Source of the DNA: a virus
Strand: one strand, 5' to 3'
Length of the DNA stretch: 29,402 nucleotides
Virus record (IMG/VR): IMGVR_UViG_3300012351_000023
Location: 1-29,402 of that record
Part shown: one piece after another, positions 1-7,991 of the stretch
Numbering within the stretch: position 1 is the first letter of the stretch
Layout of the letters: each line of letters opens with the position of its first letter
Made by a program: the position numbers and the translations under genes
Notes under the pieces: generated by a model
Told to the model about the DNA's origin: nothing
Database searches by the model: none
The model's input: the letters and a program-made list of their open reading frames with translations, nothing else

Positions 1-1239
1 TGGTATGTTCTTCACTTCGCTAATAGGCATGTCTACATCGTCGCACCCTCTCTGGATCAGGCCCGAATAATATACGACGAGATAGCGCGTCACTTCTCCG
101 GGCCGCTGCGGGTCATGCTGAAATCCAAGCCCGTAGATTTCCCCTTCCCTCACCTACAACTGCTCAACGGTTCTCATGTACATGGACGGGGGGCAAACTC
201 TCCTAAGTATCTTCGTGGCAAGCTCGTACACCTCCTGATCGAGGATGAGTCGGCTTACTTCAAGGAGGGGATACATGGTCGAGAGATTGAGCCGATGTTC
301 AACGTCACAAGCACTCAAGAGCATACCGGGATCATCCGCATATCCACCCCGTTTGGTGAAGGAGACTTCCAGGACGGATACGTGGCTGCTCAGAAGGACA
401 CATCAGGGAAGTCAAAGGCACTCCACTTCACGGCTCTTGACAACCCGTACGCAGATAAAGGGCGTTTGGCTGCAATTAGAGAACGCTACGGTGAGGACAG
501 TCTTCTCTGGCGTACAGAATACATGGCTGAGTTTGCCGACAGCGACCTCGCGGTGTTCTCTTCGCAAGACATCAAGTGGGCCTACGAGAACTACCCATAC
601 CAGTCGAAGGAAGGCCGAATAGAGTACCCGGTTGCGGTACAGAGGGGGCATAGGTATGTGCAAGGAACTGACCTGGCGAACATACGCGACTACTTCGTTG
701 CGACGATCCTGGACACGACTGATCCACGGCTTGCAGTACAGGTTCGGCACGACAGACTTCAGAAGCGAGGTTATGCCACTTATAAGGCAGTTACCCGGGC
801 TAATTACCAGGCTTATAATTCGGCCCGGACCCTGGTTGATGCTACGTCTTTGGGTGAGTCTGTGGTGGAAGACCTCGAAGATATCTCAGCGGAGGGCTAC
901 AAGTTCGGGGGCAACGAGGCGAAGTACGACATAGTTCACGGCCTGGTACGCATGTTCAACGAGCACCGCATCGCCATCCCCCTGATCCGCGAGCTAGTGG
1001 ATGAGCTTAAACACTTCCAGTACAAATTCACCCCAGCCAAGGTCCTCAAGATGGAGGCAAAGTCTGGACATGACGACTACGTGATGAGCCTCTCCCTATC
1101 CGGCAAATTAGCCTCCAGACCCGACTTCACAGGCTTTTTCCTCGGCGGAATTAAGAATTTCGACACGATTGTGCCCAAAAACACGAAAAATGCCCAAATT
1201 CCCGATAATTACGATCCTTTTGCCAATCTAGACGCATAA
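1..1239 (+). CDS. terL: Terminase large subunit (5' partial)
   Basis: ATP-driven DNA packaging motor and headful nuclease. The frame is open from base 1, so the N-terminus including Walker A lies outside the window. Visible from base 1: a VAPSLDQARIIY segment (codons 14-25), the Walker B strand LLIEDE (about codons 78-83) with adjacent acidic residues for ATP hydrolysis, and the coupling motif STPFGEG further on. The C-terminal RNase H-like nuclease shows its acidic set: Asp in GTDLA (codon 224), Asp in LVDAT (codon 280) and the Asp pair in GHDDYV (codons 358-359). It lies directly upstream of the portal gene, the usual order. The ATG at 115 is internal, not the start. The family assignment is strong; the subfamily and packaging type cannot be told from this part. 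Confidence 0.95.
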   Translation, partial: WYVLHFANRHVYIVAPSLDQARIIYDEIARHFSGPLRVMLKSKPVDFPFPHLQLLNGSHVHGRGANSPKYLRGKLVHLLIEDESAYFKEGIHGREIEPMFNVTSTQEHTGIIRISTPFGEGDFQDGYVAAQKDTSGKSKALHFTALDNPYADKGRLAAIRERYGEDSLLWRTEYMAEFADSDLAVFSSQDIKWAYENYPYQSKEGRIEYPVAVQRGHRYVQGTDLANIRDYFVATILDTTDPRLAVQVRHDRLQKRGYATYKAVTRANYQAYNSARTLVDATSLGESVVEDLEDISAEGYKFGGNEAKYDIVHGLVRMFNEHRIAIPLIRELVDELKHFQYKFTPAKVLKMEAKSGHDDYVMSLSLSGKLASRPDFTGFFLGGIKNFDTIVPKNTKNAQIPDNYDPFANLDA

Positions 1240-1282
1240 AAGGCCCAATTCATGCCAACCAGCACCATAGAGCAGTAAATAT

Positions 1283-2881
1283 ATGGCTAATCTCATTACC
1301 AAGGCACTCAGAACGCTCGCTTCCTCTGCTGTAAGGCCGAGAAGGGAGTCTACTGCTGCTCGTGGGACGGTTTCGGGCTTTGCTCTCGGGGTTTCTCCGC
1401 TGTGGGGCCAGCCATACCCGGAGCAGGTGGCACAGGACGCAACAGGCTTAATTTCCAGGCCGCGCATGAGGGAGGTTGTACTTCGCACTCCGACCGCCGC
1501 TGCCTCAGTGAATGCCATCCTGGACTTCGCCGGTGGGGTCAAGATAGATGTCAGAAATGTGGATGCCTCCAAGCCCGTACCCAAGAACCAGGCCAATGCA
1601 GTCAGGCGCATACTCCAGAGACCGAACGACGACCAGACGCGCAGGCAATTCATCCTTACCCTCATGCGTGATATCGTGACCTTCGGGTATGGGGCGGTAG
1701 AGGTAGCCAGGGATAGGGATGGAACCGTAAATATGTGGGTGATGGATTCTGCACGCCTACGTATCGACTTCGATGAGCATGGGTACATCCGTGGGTATGA
1801 CATGCTGGACGCCAGGGGCACGCCGATCATCGAGAACCACTCTGGTAGGTCCATGTATGAGTTCCCATCTGGCATGAGTATGGGCGTGCCTTCTGCTGCC
1901 TCTGTGCCTAGCTACGGAGCCTCCGCGATAGATGCGAATGCTGCTCCAGGAACAAGCCTACATGGTTGGGAGCCGAACGAGGTCATGCTCTTCAGCCTAA
2001 ACCCAATCAGTGAGTCCGTCTACCCACACTCCAGGATCGTCCAACTCTTCACGGCGGCTATTCTGGAAGACACCATGATGCAGTTCATCTCCGAGCGGTT
2101 CACGGACTCCAATATCCCGTTTGGTGTATTTGACCTGGGGGATGTGACAGAAACCGAACTCAAAGCCGCGATTGAGAACTGGAACACTCAGGGGAAGACA
2201 GGCAATCGCATCCTCATGACCGGGAGCAAGGGTGCCGGGTCCAAGTGGATACCATTTGGCTACCACCTGAAGGACCTGGAAGCCGTGGAGCTTCTCAAGG
2301 AGTTCCGCATGAAGATCATGGGCATCCTCGGGGTCACGATGCAGGAGCTAGGGGAGTCCCAAGATGTTAACCGGAGCAACGGGTATAACTTATCTTTCAC
2401 CTTCAAGAAGAGAGCCATCGAGCCACTCCTGGACGAAATATGCGAGACCCTGACCAGGAAGCTGCTCTGGAACGTGCTCGGGTACACAGACCTCGAATTT
2501 TACTACGAGGAGATCGACTCAAGGGACGACTTCCTGATGAGCCAGATCGACACGAACTACCAGAAGACGGGCATATTCAAGCCAAACGAGGTACGTAATC
2601 GGAAGGGCCTAATTAGCGTGCCGGGTGGTGATGAGTCCTTGATATTCACCGGCAATGCCTGGATACCTATGGATATGGTACGCAAGATGGCTGAAGAGGT
2701 CATCGCGGTTGAGGGTGCATCCACGGCGGTCGGCCTCTCCGGTCCAGAGGGCTCCTCACAGATCAGGGTACGCTCCTCCGCCGGTGGCCCAACCAGGAGT
2801 GGAGCTGGCGAGCAGACAGGCAACGGGCACAATAGAGGCAGGTCGAGCGAGATGGCCCGCCAGTTAGGATCAGGACCGTGA
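1283..2881 (+). CDS. Portal protein
   Basis: 532-residue protein in portal position between terminase and prohead protease; it would form the dodecameric ring through which DNA enters the capsid and to which the tail attaches. An N-terminal basic region is followed by a portal core with the typical segment FGYGAVEVARDRDGTV and a helical clip/stem region around EFRMKIMGILGVTMQELG. The C-terminal about 60 residues are Gly/Ser/Arg-rich and low complexity. The start has only a weak ribosome binding site (purines around 1272-1276), and an 8-codon ORF (1252-1278) lies just before it. The stop TGA is one base from the next ATG, suggesting coupled translation. The assignment rests on position, length and portal-like segments. 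Confidence 0.88.
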   Translation: MANLITKALRTLASSAVRPRRESTAARGTVSGFALGVSPLWGQPYPEQVAQDATGLISRPRMREVVLRTPTAAASVNAILDFAGGVKIDVRNVDASKPVPKNQANAVRRILQRPNDDQTRRQFILTLMRDIVTFGYGAVEVARDRDGTVNMWVMDSARLRIDFDEHGYIRGYDMLDARGTPIIENHSGRSMYEFPSGMSMGVPSAASVPSYGASAIDANAAPGTSLHGWEPNEVMLFSLNPISESVYPHSRIVQLFTAAILEDTMMQFISERFTDSNIPFGVFDLGDVTETELKAAIENWNTQGKTGNRILMTGSKGAGSKWIPFGYHLKDLEAVELLKEFRMKIMGILGVTMQELGESQDVNRSNGYNLSFTFKKRAIEPLLDEICETLTRKLLWNVLGYTDLEFYYEEIDSRDDFLMSQIDTNYQKTGIFKPNEVRNRKGLISVPGGDESLIFTGNAWIPMDMVRKMAEEVIAVEGASTAVGLSGPEGSSQIRVRSSAGGPTRSGAGEQTGNGHNRGRSSEMARQLGSGP

Positions 2882-2882
2882 C

Positions 2883-3176
2883 ATGAGTGAATTATACGTA
2901 GAGAAGATATTGGGATGGAGTACTCGTGGTGACATCCAACCATACTGGAAGTCTATCACCGCAGCCGAGCGCCACGCAGCCACGACGCACTGTGGGCCAC
3001 ACGAGTCATACCCGCTTGGACCTGGATGTGCTCATGTAGATGCAGCATTCCACCTGGCAGAAACAGGTCATGGGCATCCGTCTCTAGGCTGCATCAAGAG
3101 CTATGCCAGGTCCCACGGATGTTCAGTACCAGCATCACAGAAGGCGTCCCCGTTCTGGAGTAATGAGAGGTTCTAA
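2883..3176 (+). CDS. Small Cys/His-rich protein of the capsid module
   Basis: 97-residue protein. Residues about 37-80 follow a pattern seen in small phage proteins, and in the tails of some phage proteases, beside the portal: a CGP-x-xSYPL start, then C-AHVDAAFHL, a Gly/His loop, and a closing GCIKSYARSHGC. The regularly spaced Cys and His residues suggest a small metal- or disulfide-stabilised fold. It sits between portal and prohead protease, one base after the portal stop, and its TAA overlaps the protease ATG (TAATG). This places it in the head assembly operon, but I can assign no biochemical role. Confidence 0.75.
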   Translation: MSELYVEKILGWSTRGDIQPYWKSITAAERHAATTHCGPHESYPLGPGCAHVDAAFHLAETGHGHPSLGCIKSYARSHGCSVPASQKASPFWSNERF

Positions 3177-3970
3177 TGTTCACGACGGAAGAGGCCATCA
3201 GCTACTTACTATCGAAGGCCCGCAAGCCTGGTGTGCCGATGGGTAAGTCATTCATCTTCTCTTCTTCTTTAGCCATGATGAAAGCACGAGTCCTTGATGA
3301 TGGTTCTATTGAGTCTGAGGGATGGATCAGCAAGCCTAACAAAGACCTCGACAAAGACATGCTAGAGCCGGAGAGCTTCAGCCCCGCGCTCAAGGCATAC
3401 ATGGATGGTGGGGCACCCATCAGCGTGGAGCACGGCACGAGATACCTGCCTGTGGGATTTCTCCAGAAGGCTGTGCTGGTGCGAGATGGAACCATCATCG
3501 AGGCTGCGGATAACCCACTCCATGACAAAGTAGAGTTCAAGTACTTCGACGGCGGGACTGGCTGGTATGGATTGGCAAACATCTACGACCAAAAGGCTGG
3601 ACTCGGGGTCATGAAGGGCACGGTCAGGTACTTCTCCTGGATTGGTATGCCAAACAGGTGGAAAGACCAACCAGATGGCGGGAGGCACTTCACCGACCCA
3701 GGTTCAATTGATCCACTCATCGAGGTAACACTGACTGGCTTCCCGGTTAATAACCAGGCGGTAATGCGTATTGCTAAAGCCCAAGGGTACTCACCGGAGA
3801 TCAACCTGATGGAACTCTATGCGAACCCGATGGTCATTGATGTGGCAGTTGAGGCTATGGGAGTCAGGGAAGCTGCTGAAAGAGTTATTAAGGCTAGCCT
3901 GGACGAGCAGAACGACTACTACCGCCAGAACTTCCCACAGCGGAAAACATTTGTTGATTACTTTAAGTAA
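3176..3970 (+). CDS. Prohead protease (HK97-type, U35/S78-like)
   Basis: 264-residue protein between portal and major capsid genes, expected to cleave scaffold or capsid N-termini during head maturation. The fold is recognisable from a central GWISKPNKDLDKDMLEPESF region, a candidate catalytic His in SVEHGT (His86), a candidate nucleophile Ser in YFSWIG (Ser154), and the conserved closing strand EVTLTGFPVNNQA. The C-terminal 60 residues (MELYANP to VDYFK) are helical and probably the self-cleaved or scaffold-interacting tail. The start overlaps the preceding stop (TAATG) and has a GAGAGG ribosome binding site; an internal start at Met22 is possible because the first 21 residues are outside the conserved core. 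Catalytic residues are inferred by pattern only. Confidence 0.82.
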   Translation: MFTTEEAISYLLSKARKPGVPMGKSFIFSSSLAMMKARVLDDGSIESEGWISKPNKDLDKDMLEPESFSPALKAYMDGGAPISVEHGTRYLPVGFLQKAVLVRDGTIIEAADNPLHDKVEFKYFDGGTGWYGLANIYDQKAGLGVMKGTVRYFSWIGMPNRWKDQPDGGRHFTDPGSIDPLIEVTLTGFPVNNQAVMRIAKAQGYSPEINLMELYANPMVIDVAVEAMGVREAAERVIKASLDEQNDYYRQNFPQRKTFVDYFK

Positions 3971-4030
3971 CTAGTTAGTGCAGCCCCCATACCTGGGTAC
4001 CCCCCGGCCAAGGCTGACAAGGAAACACAC

Positions 4031-4495
4031 ATGCTTGAAGATAAGAAAGAAACCCAGGAACAGCCAAAGGACTTGCTGGAGCAGTTGCTTGTGGTGGCTG
4101 CTGAAAAGGCCGCAGCGCAACAGGCTGAAGATGCTCTCCGAAAGGGGTACGTCACCAGGGAACAGATCAACATGGCCCTGGACACCTTCGGCAAGAACCT
4201 GGAGACGACCCTGGCGGAGAGCCTGCTTGGTCAACTCGATGAAAAGATGACAGCAGCCGCGAAGAAGGCCATCGAGAGTGCTGACCTTCCCGGAGCCACG
4301 AGAAAGAGCACCGTTGCCACCCCGGAAGACGAGCGCGATGCTGACCCTGTGGCATACCTACTCAAGAAGGGCCGGACTGCTGCTTCTGCCGGCAAGGACC
4401 CGGAATATGATGATACTGAAAAACGTATACTTTGGGAAATGACCTATCGTGCCCTGTCAAGCGGAATGATCCTGGATCAGCGTGAGACGGAGTAA
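4031..4495 (+). CDS. Putative scaffolding / capsid assembly protein
   Basis: 154 residues, highly charged and almost entirely helical by composition, with Ala/Glu/Lys-rich heptads over about residues 10-85 (coiled-coil-like) and an acidic middle (PEDERDAD). Position between prohead protease and major capsid gene is the classical scaffold slot. The start has an AAGGA ribosome binding site. There is no sequence motif that proves the role, so the call is from position, charge and predicted helicity. Alternatives are a separately encoded delta-domain equivalent or a head decoration protein. Confidence 0.62.
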   Translation: MLEDKKETQEQPKDLLEQLLVVAAEKAAAQQAEDALRKGYVTREQINMALDTFGKNLETTLAESLLGQLDEKMTAAAKKAIESADLPGATRKSTVATPEDERDADPVAYLLKKGRTAASAGKDPEYDDTEKRILWEMTYRALSSGMILDQRETE

Positions 4496-4501
4496 CCTCC
4501 C

Positions 4502-4560
4502 TCAGGTCGAGAACCTTCAGGTCCGAGACCCCTAACCACCCCTATGGAGTAACCCCTATG
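4502..4560 (+). promoter_or_regulatory. Major capsid gene leader with direct repeats and a two-codon ORF
   Basis: The 62-base gap before the capsid gene holds two imperfect copies of a 14-15 base unit, TCAGGTC-GAGA-CC (4502-4515 and 4517-4531), and a duplicated ACCCCTATG (4538-4546 and 4552-4560). The first ATG of that duplication opens a two-codon ORF, ATG GAG TAA (4544-4552), which contains the only ribosome-binding-like GGAG of the capsid gene; the second ATG is the capsid start. Such a minimal ORF over the ribosome binding site could tune translation, but this is inference. Confidence 0.4.
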
Positions 4561-5565
4561 TCTTTGGCTACCGATGCCTTAATCAAAAAGGCTACCAGTG
4601 TCGCCAACCTCCAGGCGCTCATCCCCCAAATTTGGGCGTCACTCATGGAGCTCAACCTGCGTCGGCGTGCAGTACTTGAGCAATCCCTCCTGGTGAACAC
4701 TGACCTCCTCGTTCCGGGAGCGGGTGATAAAGTCTACATCCCCGCATTGCCGGATATCGTCGCTGCTGATGCATTGACAGAAGGCACCGACCAGACCCCA
4801 TACGCCATCTCCAACGCCGCCTCGGTCTCCCTCACCCCAGCCGAATTTGGGAAACTGGTTGAGGTCACTCGTAAGGCTCTCGACCGGATCAAATACGACG
4901 GTATGGTGGCCCTCATTGATCGCCTCGCCTACGCTATGAGCATCCGTATCGAGACCAACATCGCGGCTCTCTACAACCAGACTGCCAATGCGGGCCTGCC
5001 TAACTCGCAATCCCCATTCGGTGGCGCAACACTCACCACGATCCCCCAGCTTTACCCGGGTGGACATACCAGCGCAAATATCGTGGCCGGTGATGTGATG
5101 AGCGCGGATATGCTCTCCCGTGCGGTTGCAAAGCTCCAGCAGTATGACAACGTGCCTTTCCCGGATGGCAACTACTGGCTCTTCCTTTCCCCCGACGCCT
5201 TCCAGTCCCTCATCATGGATGCCAATATCCGCCAGGACTTGCGGTATGCGGCACCTGAGCGGCTGTTGAATGGCGACCAGGGTGTGGTGTACGGTGTGCG
5301 CCTGATCCTCTCCAATTACCTACCCGGTGCGACCGGTAACACGGCCATTGGTGAGGGTGCAGGTAGTGCGGTCAACGTGGTGAAGAACATCATGGTGGCT
5401 CCGAGATGGGCAGCTATCGCATACAAGAGACGCCCTGAAGTGATTGTGGACCCAACGCTCTATGACTTGGGACGCAGACGCAGGTTCGGAGTCCTTGCCG
5501 ACTTCGATATCCAACTCTTGCATCCAGAGCGCGCGGTTATCCTGACAGTAGCCAAGGTCTTCTAA
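4558..5565 (+). CDS. Major capsid protein (HK97 fold, N4-gp56-like family)
   Basis: 335-residue protein, expected to form the capsid lattice. The N-terminal helix (residues 1-45) is followed by a beta-rich E-loop-like part and the segment ALTEGTDQTPYAIS leading to AEFGKLVEVTRKALD, a layout typical of the N4-gp56 capsid family. The C-terminal half contains WLFLSPDAFQSLI, a strand with NYLPG and the closing VIVDPTLYDLGRRRRFGVL. There is no long N-terminal delta domain, in keeping with a separate scaffold-like gene just upstream. The best-supported start is the ATG at 4558 with GGAG nine bases away. The Pro- and Ala-rich codon choice favours C-ending codons, as expected for a highly expressed gene. 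Confidence 0.87.
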   Translation: MSLATDALIKKATSVANLQALIPQIWASLMELNLRRRAVLEQSLLVNTDLLVPGAGDKVYIPALPDIVAADALTEGTDQTPYAISNAASVSLTPAEFGKLVEVTRKALDRIKYDGMVALIDRLAYAMSIRIETNIAALYNQTANAGLPNSQSPFGGATLTTIPQLYPGGHTSANIVAGDVMSADMLSRAVAKLQQYDNVPFPDGNYWLFLSPDAFQSLIMDANIRQDLRYAAPERLLNGDQGVVYGVRLILSNYLPGATGNTAIGEGAGSAVNVVKNIMVAPRWAAIAYKRRPEVIVDPTLYDLGRRRRFGVLADFDIQLLHPERAVILTVAKVF

Positions 5566-5571
5566 TAGCAG

Positions 5572-5600
5572 CCTGGAGGGGGGCATCATACCTCTCCAGG
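5572..5600 (+). other. RNA hairpin between capsid and connector genes
   Basis: CCTGGAGGGG (5572-5581) can pair over ten positions, including one G-U pair, with CCTCTCCAGG (5591-5600) around a nine-base loop. It begins six bases after the capsid stop and its right arm runs into the purine stretch that serves as ribosome binding site of the next gene (ATG 5609). No T-run follows, so it is not a typical intrinsic terminator. It could protect the 3' end of capsid mRNA or mask the next gene's ribosome binding site, lowering its expression relative to capsid. Confidence 0.6.
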
Positions 5601-5608
5601 GGGCTTGA

Positions 5609-6292
5609 ATGGCTTGGACAACTCAGGCATATTGCACACGCGCCGATGTGAAGTTGGCCCTGGACCCCAACCTGGGCAGCACGGATGACCCATTTATTGA
5701 TGGGCTTATAGTGGCTGCTCAGGGTGATCTGGATGCGGAGATTGGATATTCCTTCCAACAAGATGGCACCTCGGGCACGCCAGCTATACGCACCTATGAC
5801 GGGATTGGAGAGGACTTTCTGGCGATTGATGACCTCGTATCCCTCTTCAGCACAACCGCTGGGGCCGTGTTCGAGACCGCAGTGAATAGTTCCCTTTCCA
5901 GCGGCGGTATATGGATCAGCGGCACACCAGTCACCACGGATATAACGGCGGACATTATCCTGAAGCCAAACAACTATGCCGCCTATGGGATATCCGCCAG
6001 GAAGATGACCAGGAATAGTGGGCTGGCGTTCGTTAAGGGCAACCAGAACTACATGGTGAAAGGCATCTTCGGGCAACCCATCGTAGCAGGACAGACCTAC
6101 CCCGGTGTGCCCAATGACATTAGCCGGGCCTGCATCCGTCTCGCCATCTTCTACTACAAGATGCGGGACACCAACTATGCAGACCTCGTACAGGAGCAGG
6201 GCGGGGTTAGGGAGAAGTTCCTGAAGACCTGGCCGATGGATGTACAGCGCATTGTCCGTAAGTATGCACGAGTAAGGTTCCTGACCAGATAG
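5609..6292 (+). CDS. Head-tail connector / adaptor (HK97 gp6-like)
   Basis: 227 residues, first gene after the major capsid protein, the usual place of the adaptor ring that docks under the portal. The N-terminus YCTRADVKLALD followed by a helical segment with DDPFIDGLIVAAQGDLDAEI matches the helical start of gp6-like connectors, and the C-terminal DISRACIRLAIFYYKMRDTNY helix completes the alpha bundle. The middle (about residues 50-130) is a beta-rich insertion. A downstream GTG gene follows after nine bases. Assignment is by order and helical pattern. Confidence 0.7.
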   Translation: MAWTTQAYCTRADVKLALDPNLGSTDDPFIDGLIVAAQGDLDAEIGYSFQQDGTSGTPAIRTYDGIGEDFLAIDDLVSLFSTTAGAVFETAVNSSLSSGGIWISGTPVTTDITADIILKPNNYAAYGISARKMTRNSGLAFVKGNQNYMVKGIFGQPIVAGQTYPGVPNDISRACIRLAIFYYKMRDTNYADLVQEQGGVREKFLKTWPMDVQRIVRKYARVRFLTR

Positions 6293-6301
6293 GAGCAGGC
6301 T

Positions 6302-6757
6302 GTGGAAGTAGGCTCGGTAGAAATCATCGCTGGGACTGGCCTCATCATCCACGTCGATCTGTGGGCGACTATAGATGAACAACTCCACGAACACACTCCA
6401 GAACTTGGTTTGGGCTTACAGGAGTTGGTCATCCAGAGAACCCCATTTCTGACAGGCGCTTTGCAGGCAGATATCCAATACGAAGCCTATGAGAGTCCTG
6501 GTGGCTACGGTATGGAGGGGTCGGACCTTGTATACGTATACGCGGCCAACATGGAACAACTCCTGGCCTGGGCGCGTATCTATGCACCATACCAGGAGGG
6601 TGGCCCGCTCGGACTTCCCACGTACACGAACGACCCACGGGAGATGTTCTACTTGACCGCGAAAACCGATGGACTTGCGCTCGTCGAGACCTGGGGCAAC
6701 TACTACGTGAACGTGGCCCTGGGGATGTGTGCGATGGGTGTTGGAGTACCATTCTGA
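6302..6757 (+). CDS. Head-tail joining / tail completion protein (HK97 gp10-like)
   Basis: 151 residues with a GTG start at 6302 preceded by AGGAG at 6291-6295, six bases away. The segment VIQRTPFLTGALQADI followed by a beta strand and WARIYAPYQEGG resembles gp10-like neck proteins, in which an RTP-x-x-TG-x-L motif precedes strands and a YAxyxEGG turn. It would act at the neck, joining capsid connector and tail. The context (second gene after capsid) agrees. It could alternatively be called a minor capsid protein. Confidence 0.62.
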   Translation: MEVGSVEIIAGTGLIIHVDLWATIDEQLHEHTPELGLGLQELVIQRTPFLTGALQADIQYEAYESPGGYGMEGSDLVYVYAANMEQLLAWARIYAPYQEGGPLGLPTYTNDPREMFYLTAKTDGLALVETWGNYYVNVALGMCAMGVGVPF

Positions 6758-6793
6758 CATGAAGCGTACCTAATATGGTACAGGAGGATAGAT

Positions 6794-7012
6794 ATGCCAC
6801 TTTGTCAGGTTTGTGGTGTGAATATGACCGTTAGTGAGGTGACTCAGCGACGGGATCAGGTGGTGGGTAATTGGCACTACAACTGCGCCTACCTGGACTA
6901 CCTACTCGATAATGGAGAGCCGGCGGGTACGGATGGTTGGTTGAAGACGATCATCTGTGCCAAGCAGAAGCTAGCAGACAAGTACAACGGTGTCGCTAAT
7001 GAGTTCCCGTAG
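6794..7012 (+). CDS. Small Cys-rich protein, putative zinc ribbon half
   Basis: 72 residues, preceded by a strong AGGAGG (6781-6786). CQVCG at residues 4-8 and HYNC at 28-31 give a CxxC...HxxC pattern able to bind one zinc ion; a further Cys occurs in TIICAKQ. I do not recognise the family. It sits between neck genes and a beta-rich structural protein, all in one orientation. A nucleic-acid-binding or assembly accessory role is possible but unproven. Confidence 0.6.
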   Translation: MPLCQVCGVNMTVSEVTQRRDQVVGNWHYNCAYLDYLLDNGEPAGTDGWLKTIICAKQKLADKYNGVANEFP

Positions 7013-7020
7013 GGGGTACT

Positions 7021-7383
7021 ATGAGCCTACATTCTAAGTTACATTCGCAGGCCACTATCACCGCCTCTGGTAGCTCTCCAGTCTTCAAGAACCCGAGAAG
7101 CAAGCGACATCTCCTCTCTGTGGCAATAGCTTCTGCTCCAACGGGTACGGCCCCAACGCTCCTCTTTGCTGTGATGGTGAGTAATGATGGGGTAACGTTT
7201 GCTCAGAAGGGTGCTGCTCTGTCCTCACTCAGCGCAGTAGGCAACCAGAGGACGCAGTATGGCGCGGGGACTACTCAGGGGCAGATCACGGAGGCATTCA
7301 TACGGATCGACTGGGCTATTGGTGGCTCCGCGTCCCCCACGTTCACCAATGTAAGCACGTACTTCACAGGATTGGATTGTTAA
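7021..7383 (+). CDS. Beta-rich structural protein, paralogue of the two at 9422 and 9893
   Basis: 120 residues with an AGGGGG ribosome binding site. From residue about 35 it reads as a beta sandwich: APTGTAPTLLF, then VSNDGVTFAQKGAAL, AVG and TTQG. The same order of short signatures (TGTxP, a DxG-x-F turn, GAA(L/I), AVG or AAG, TTQG, then a strand ending in a hydrophobic tail) occurs in the proteins at 9422-9856 and 9893-10291, so the three are probably homologues. The likely role is a virion decoration or tail-tube accessory protein. The stop TAA is directly followed by the next ATG. Confidence 0.68.
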   Translation: MSLHSKLHSQATITASGSSPVFKNPRSKRHLLSVAIASAPTGTAPTLLFAVMVSNDGVTFAQKGAALSSLSAVGNQRTQYGAGTTQGQITEAFIRIDWAIGGSASPTFTNVSTYFTGLDC

Positions 7384-7728
7384 ATGGCCGAAGACAAGAA
7401 GATACCACTGGCAAGCATACAGATGAAGGATGTGGTGCCTGTGGAGAAGCCGAAGAAGAGTCCACCGATTAAAGATAGCGACCCCTTCCAGAAGAGGAAT
7501 GCAGAGATGGTAGCCGTGATAAAGGATGAGGTTAAATCGGCGACAAGAAGCGTCCAATACAGCAACCACTACATCCTGGGCTGGCTCATTGACCGGATCA
7601 ACAACCTGGAGGACGCGGAGGCAGCGAGAGAGGTCTTGTTGGTGGCTGCGGAGAATAGTGCTCATGAAGGTCTGCGGAGGGTGGCTGAGGAATTGAAGGC
7701 GGAACTGAAGCGAAGGAATGCACTTTGA
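7384..7728 (+). CDS. Hypothetical helical protein
   Basis: 114 residues. The first 40 are Lys/Pro-rich (KKIPLAS to KKSPPIKDSDPF) and probably disordered; the rest is charged and helical, with repeated Glu/Ala/Leu spacing in NNLEDAEAAREVLLVAAEN. The start abuts the preceding stop (TAAATG) and the end overlaps the next ATG (TGATG), so it is translationally coupled on both sides. I do not recognise a family; a scaffold-like or chaperone role fits the composition but nothing more can be said. Confidence 0.62.
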   Translation: MAEDKKIPLASIQMKDVVPVEKPKKSPPIKDSDPFQKRNAEMVAVIKDEVKSATRSVQYSNHYILGWLIDRINNLEDAEAAREVLLVAAENSAHEGLRRVAEELKAELKRRNAL

Positions 7729-7991
7729 TGGGACTAGGCGTCATGAAGGTTGATCTGAGAGTACTGGAGCATGCCCTATACCTGCCAGAGGGATATCACA
7801 TCAGGACCATACAGCACAATAGTTTTAGCCGCGCAATCTCCATGCTCATCGAGGCAGATTCAATACCAAAGACAGAAGATGGGCACGAACTACCGGAGCT
7901 AGATGCAATTGTGCGTGTGGAAGTTCCCGAGGATGCCGCCCTGGTTCAGTACAAGAAGTACACGACCAGGCTTGAGGTGAGGAATGGCTAG
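7728..7991 (+). CDS. Hypothetical protein
   Basis: 87 residues if started at ATG 7728, which shares one base with the preceding TGA and has AAGGAA upstream; an in-frame ATG at 7743 is an alternative, and the TTG at 7725 is less likely. A short alpha/beta protein with segments such as LYLPEGYHIRTI and VRVEVPEDAALVQYKKY. No family is recognised. It overlaps the kinase gene by eight bases, so the two are probably translated in fixed ratio. Confidence 0.6.
   Translation: MGLGVMKVDLRVLEHALYLPEGYHIRTIQHNSFSRAISMLIEADSIPKTEDGHELPELDAIVRVEVPEDAALVQYKKYTTRLEVRNG

Noticed and set aside
1228-1875. Reverse-strand ORF of 215 codons opposite the portal gene
   Set aside because: It is the shadow of the portal coding frame; composition has no protein-like pattern and no ribosome binding site or neighbour supports it.
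3971-4030. GC-rich gap before the scaffold-like gene as a terminator
   Set aside because: It contains C and G runs but no stable symmetric stem followed by T residues.
3978-4250. Forward ORF of 90 codons before the scaffold-like gene
   Set aside because: Arg/Trp-rich out-of-frame shadow overlapping the scaffold-like gene; no ribosome binding site.
5537-6394. Reverse-strand ORF of 285 codons opposite the connector gene
   Set aside because: Antisense shadow spanning several forward genes and their junctions.
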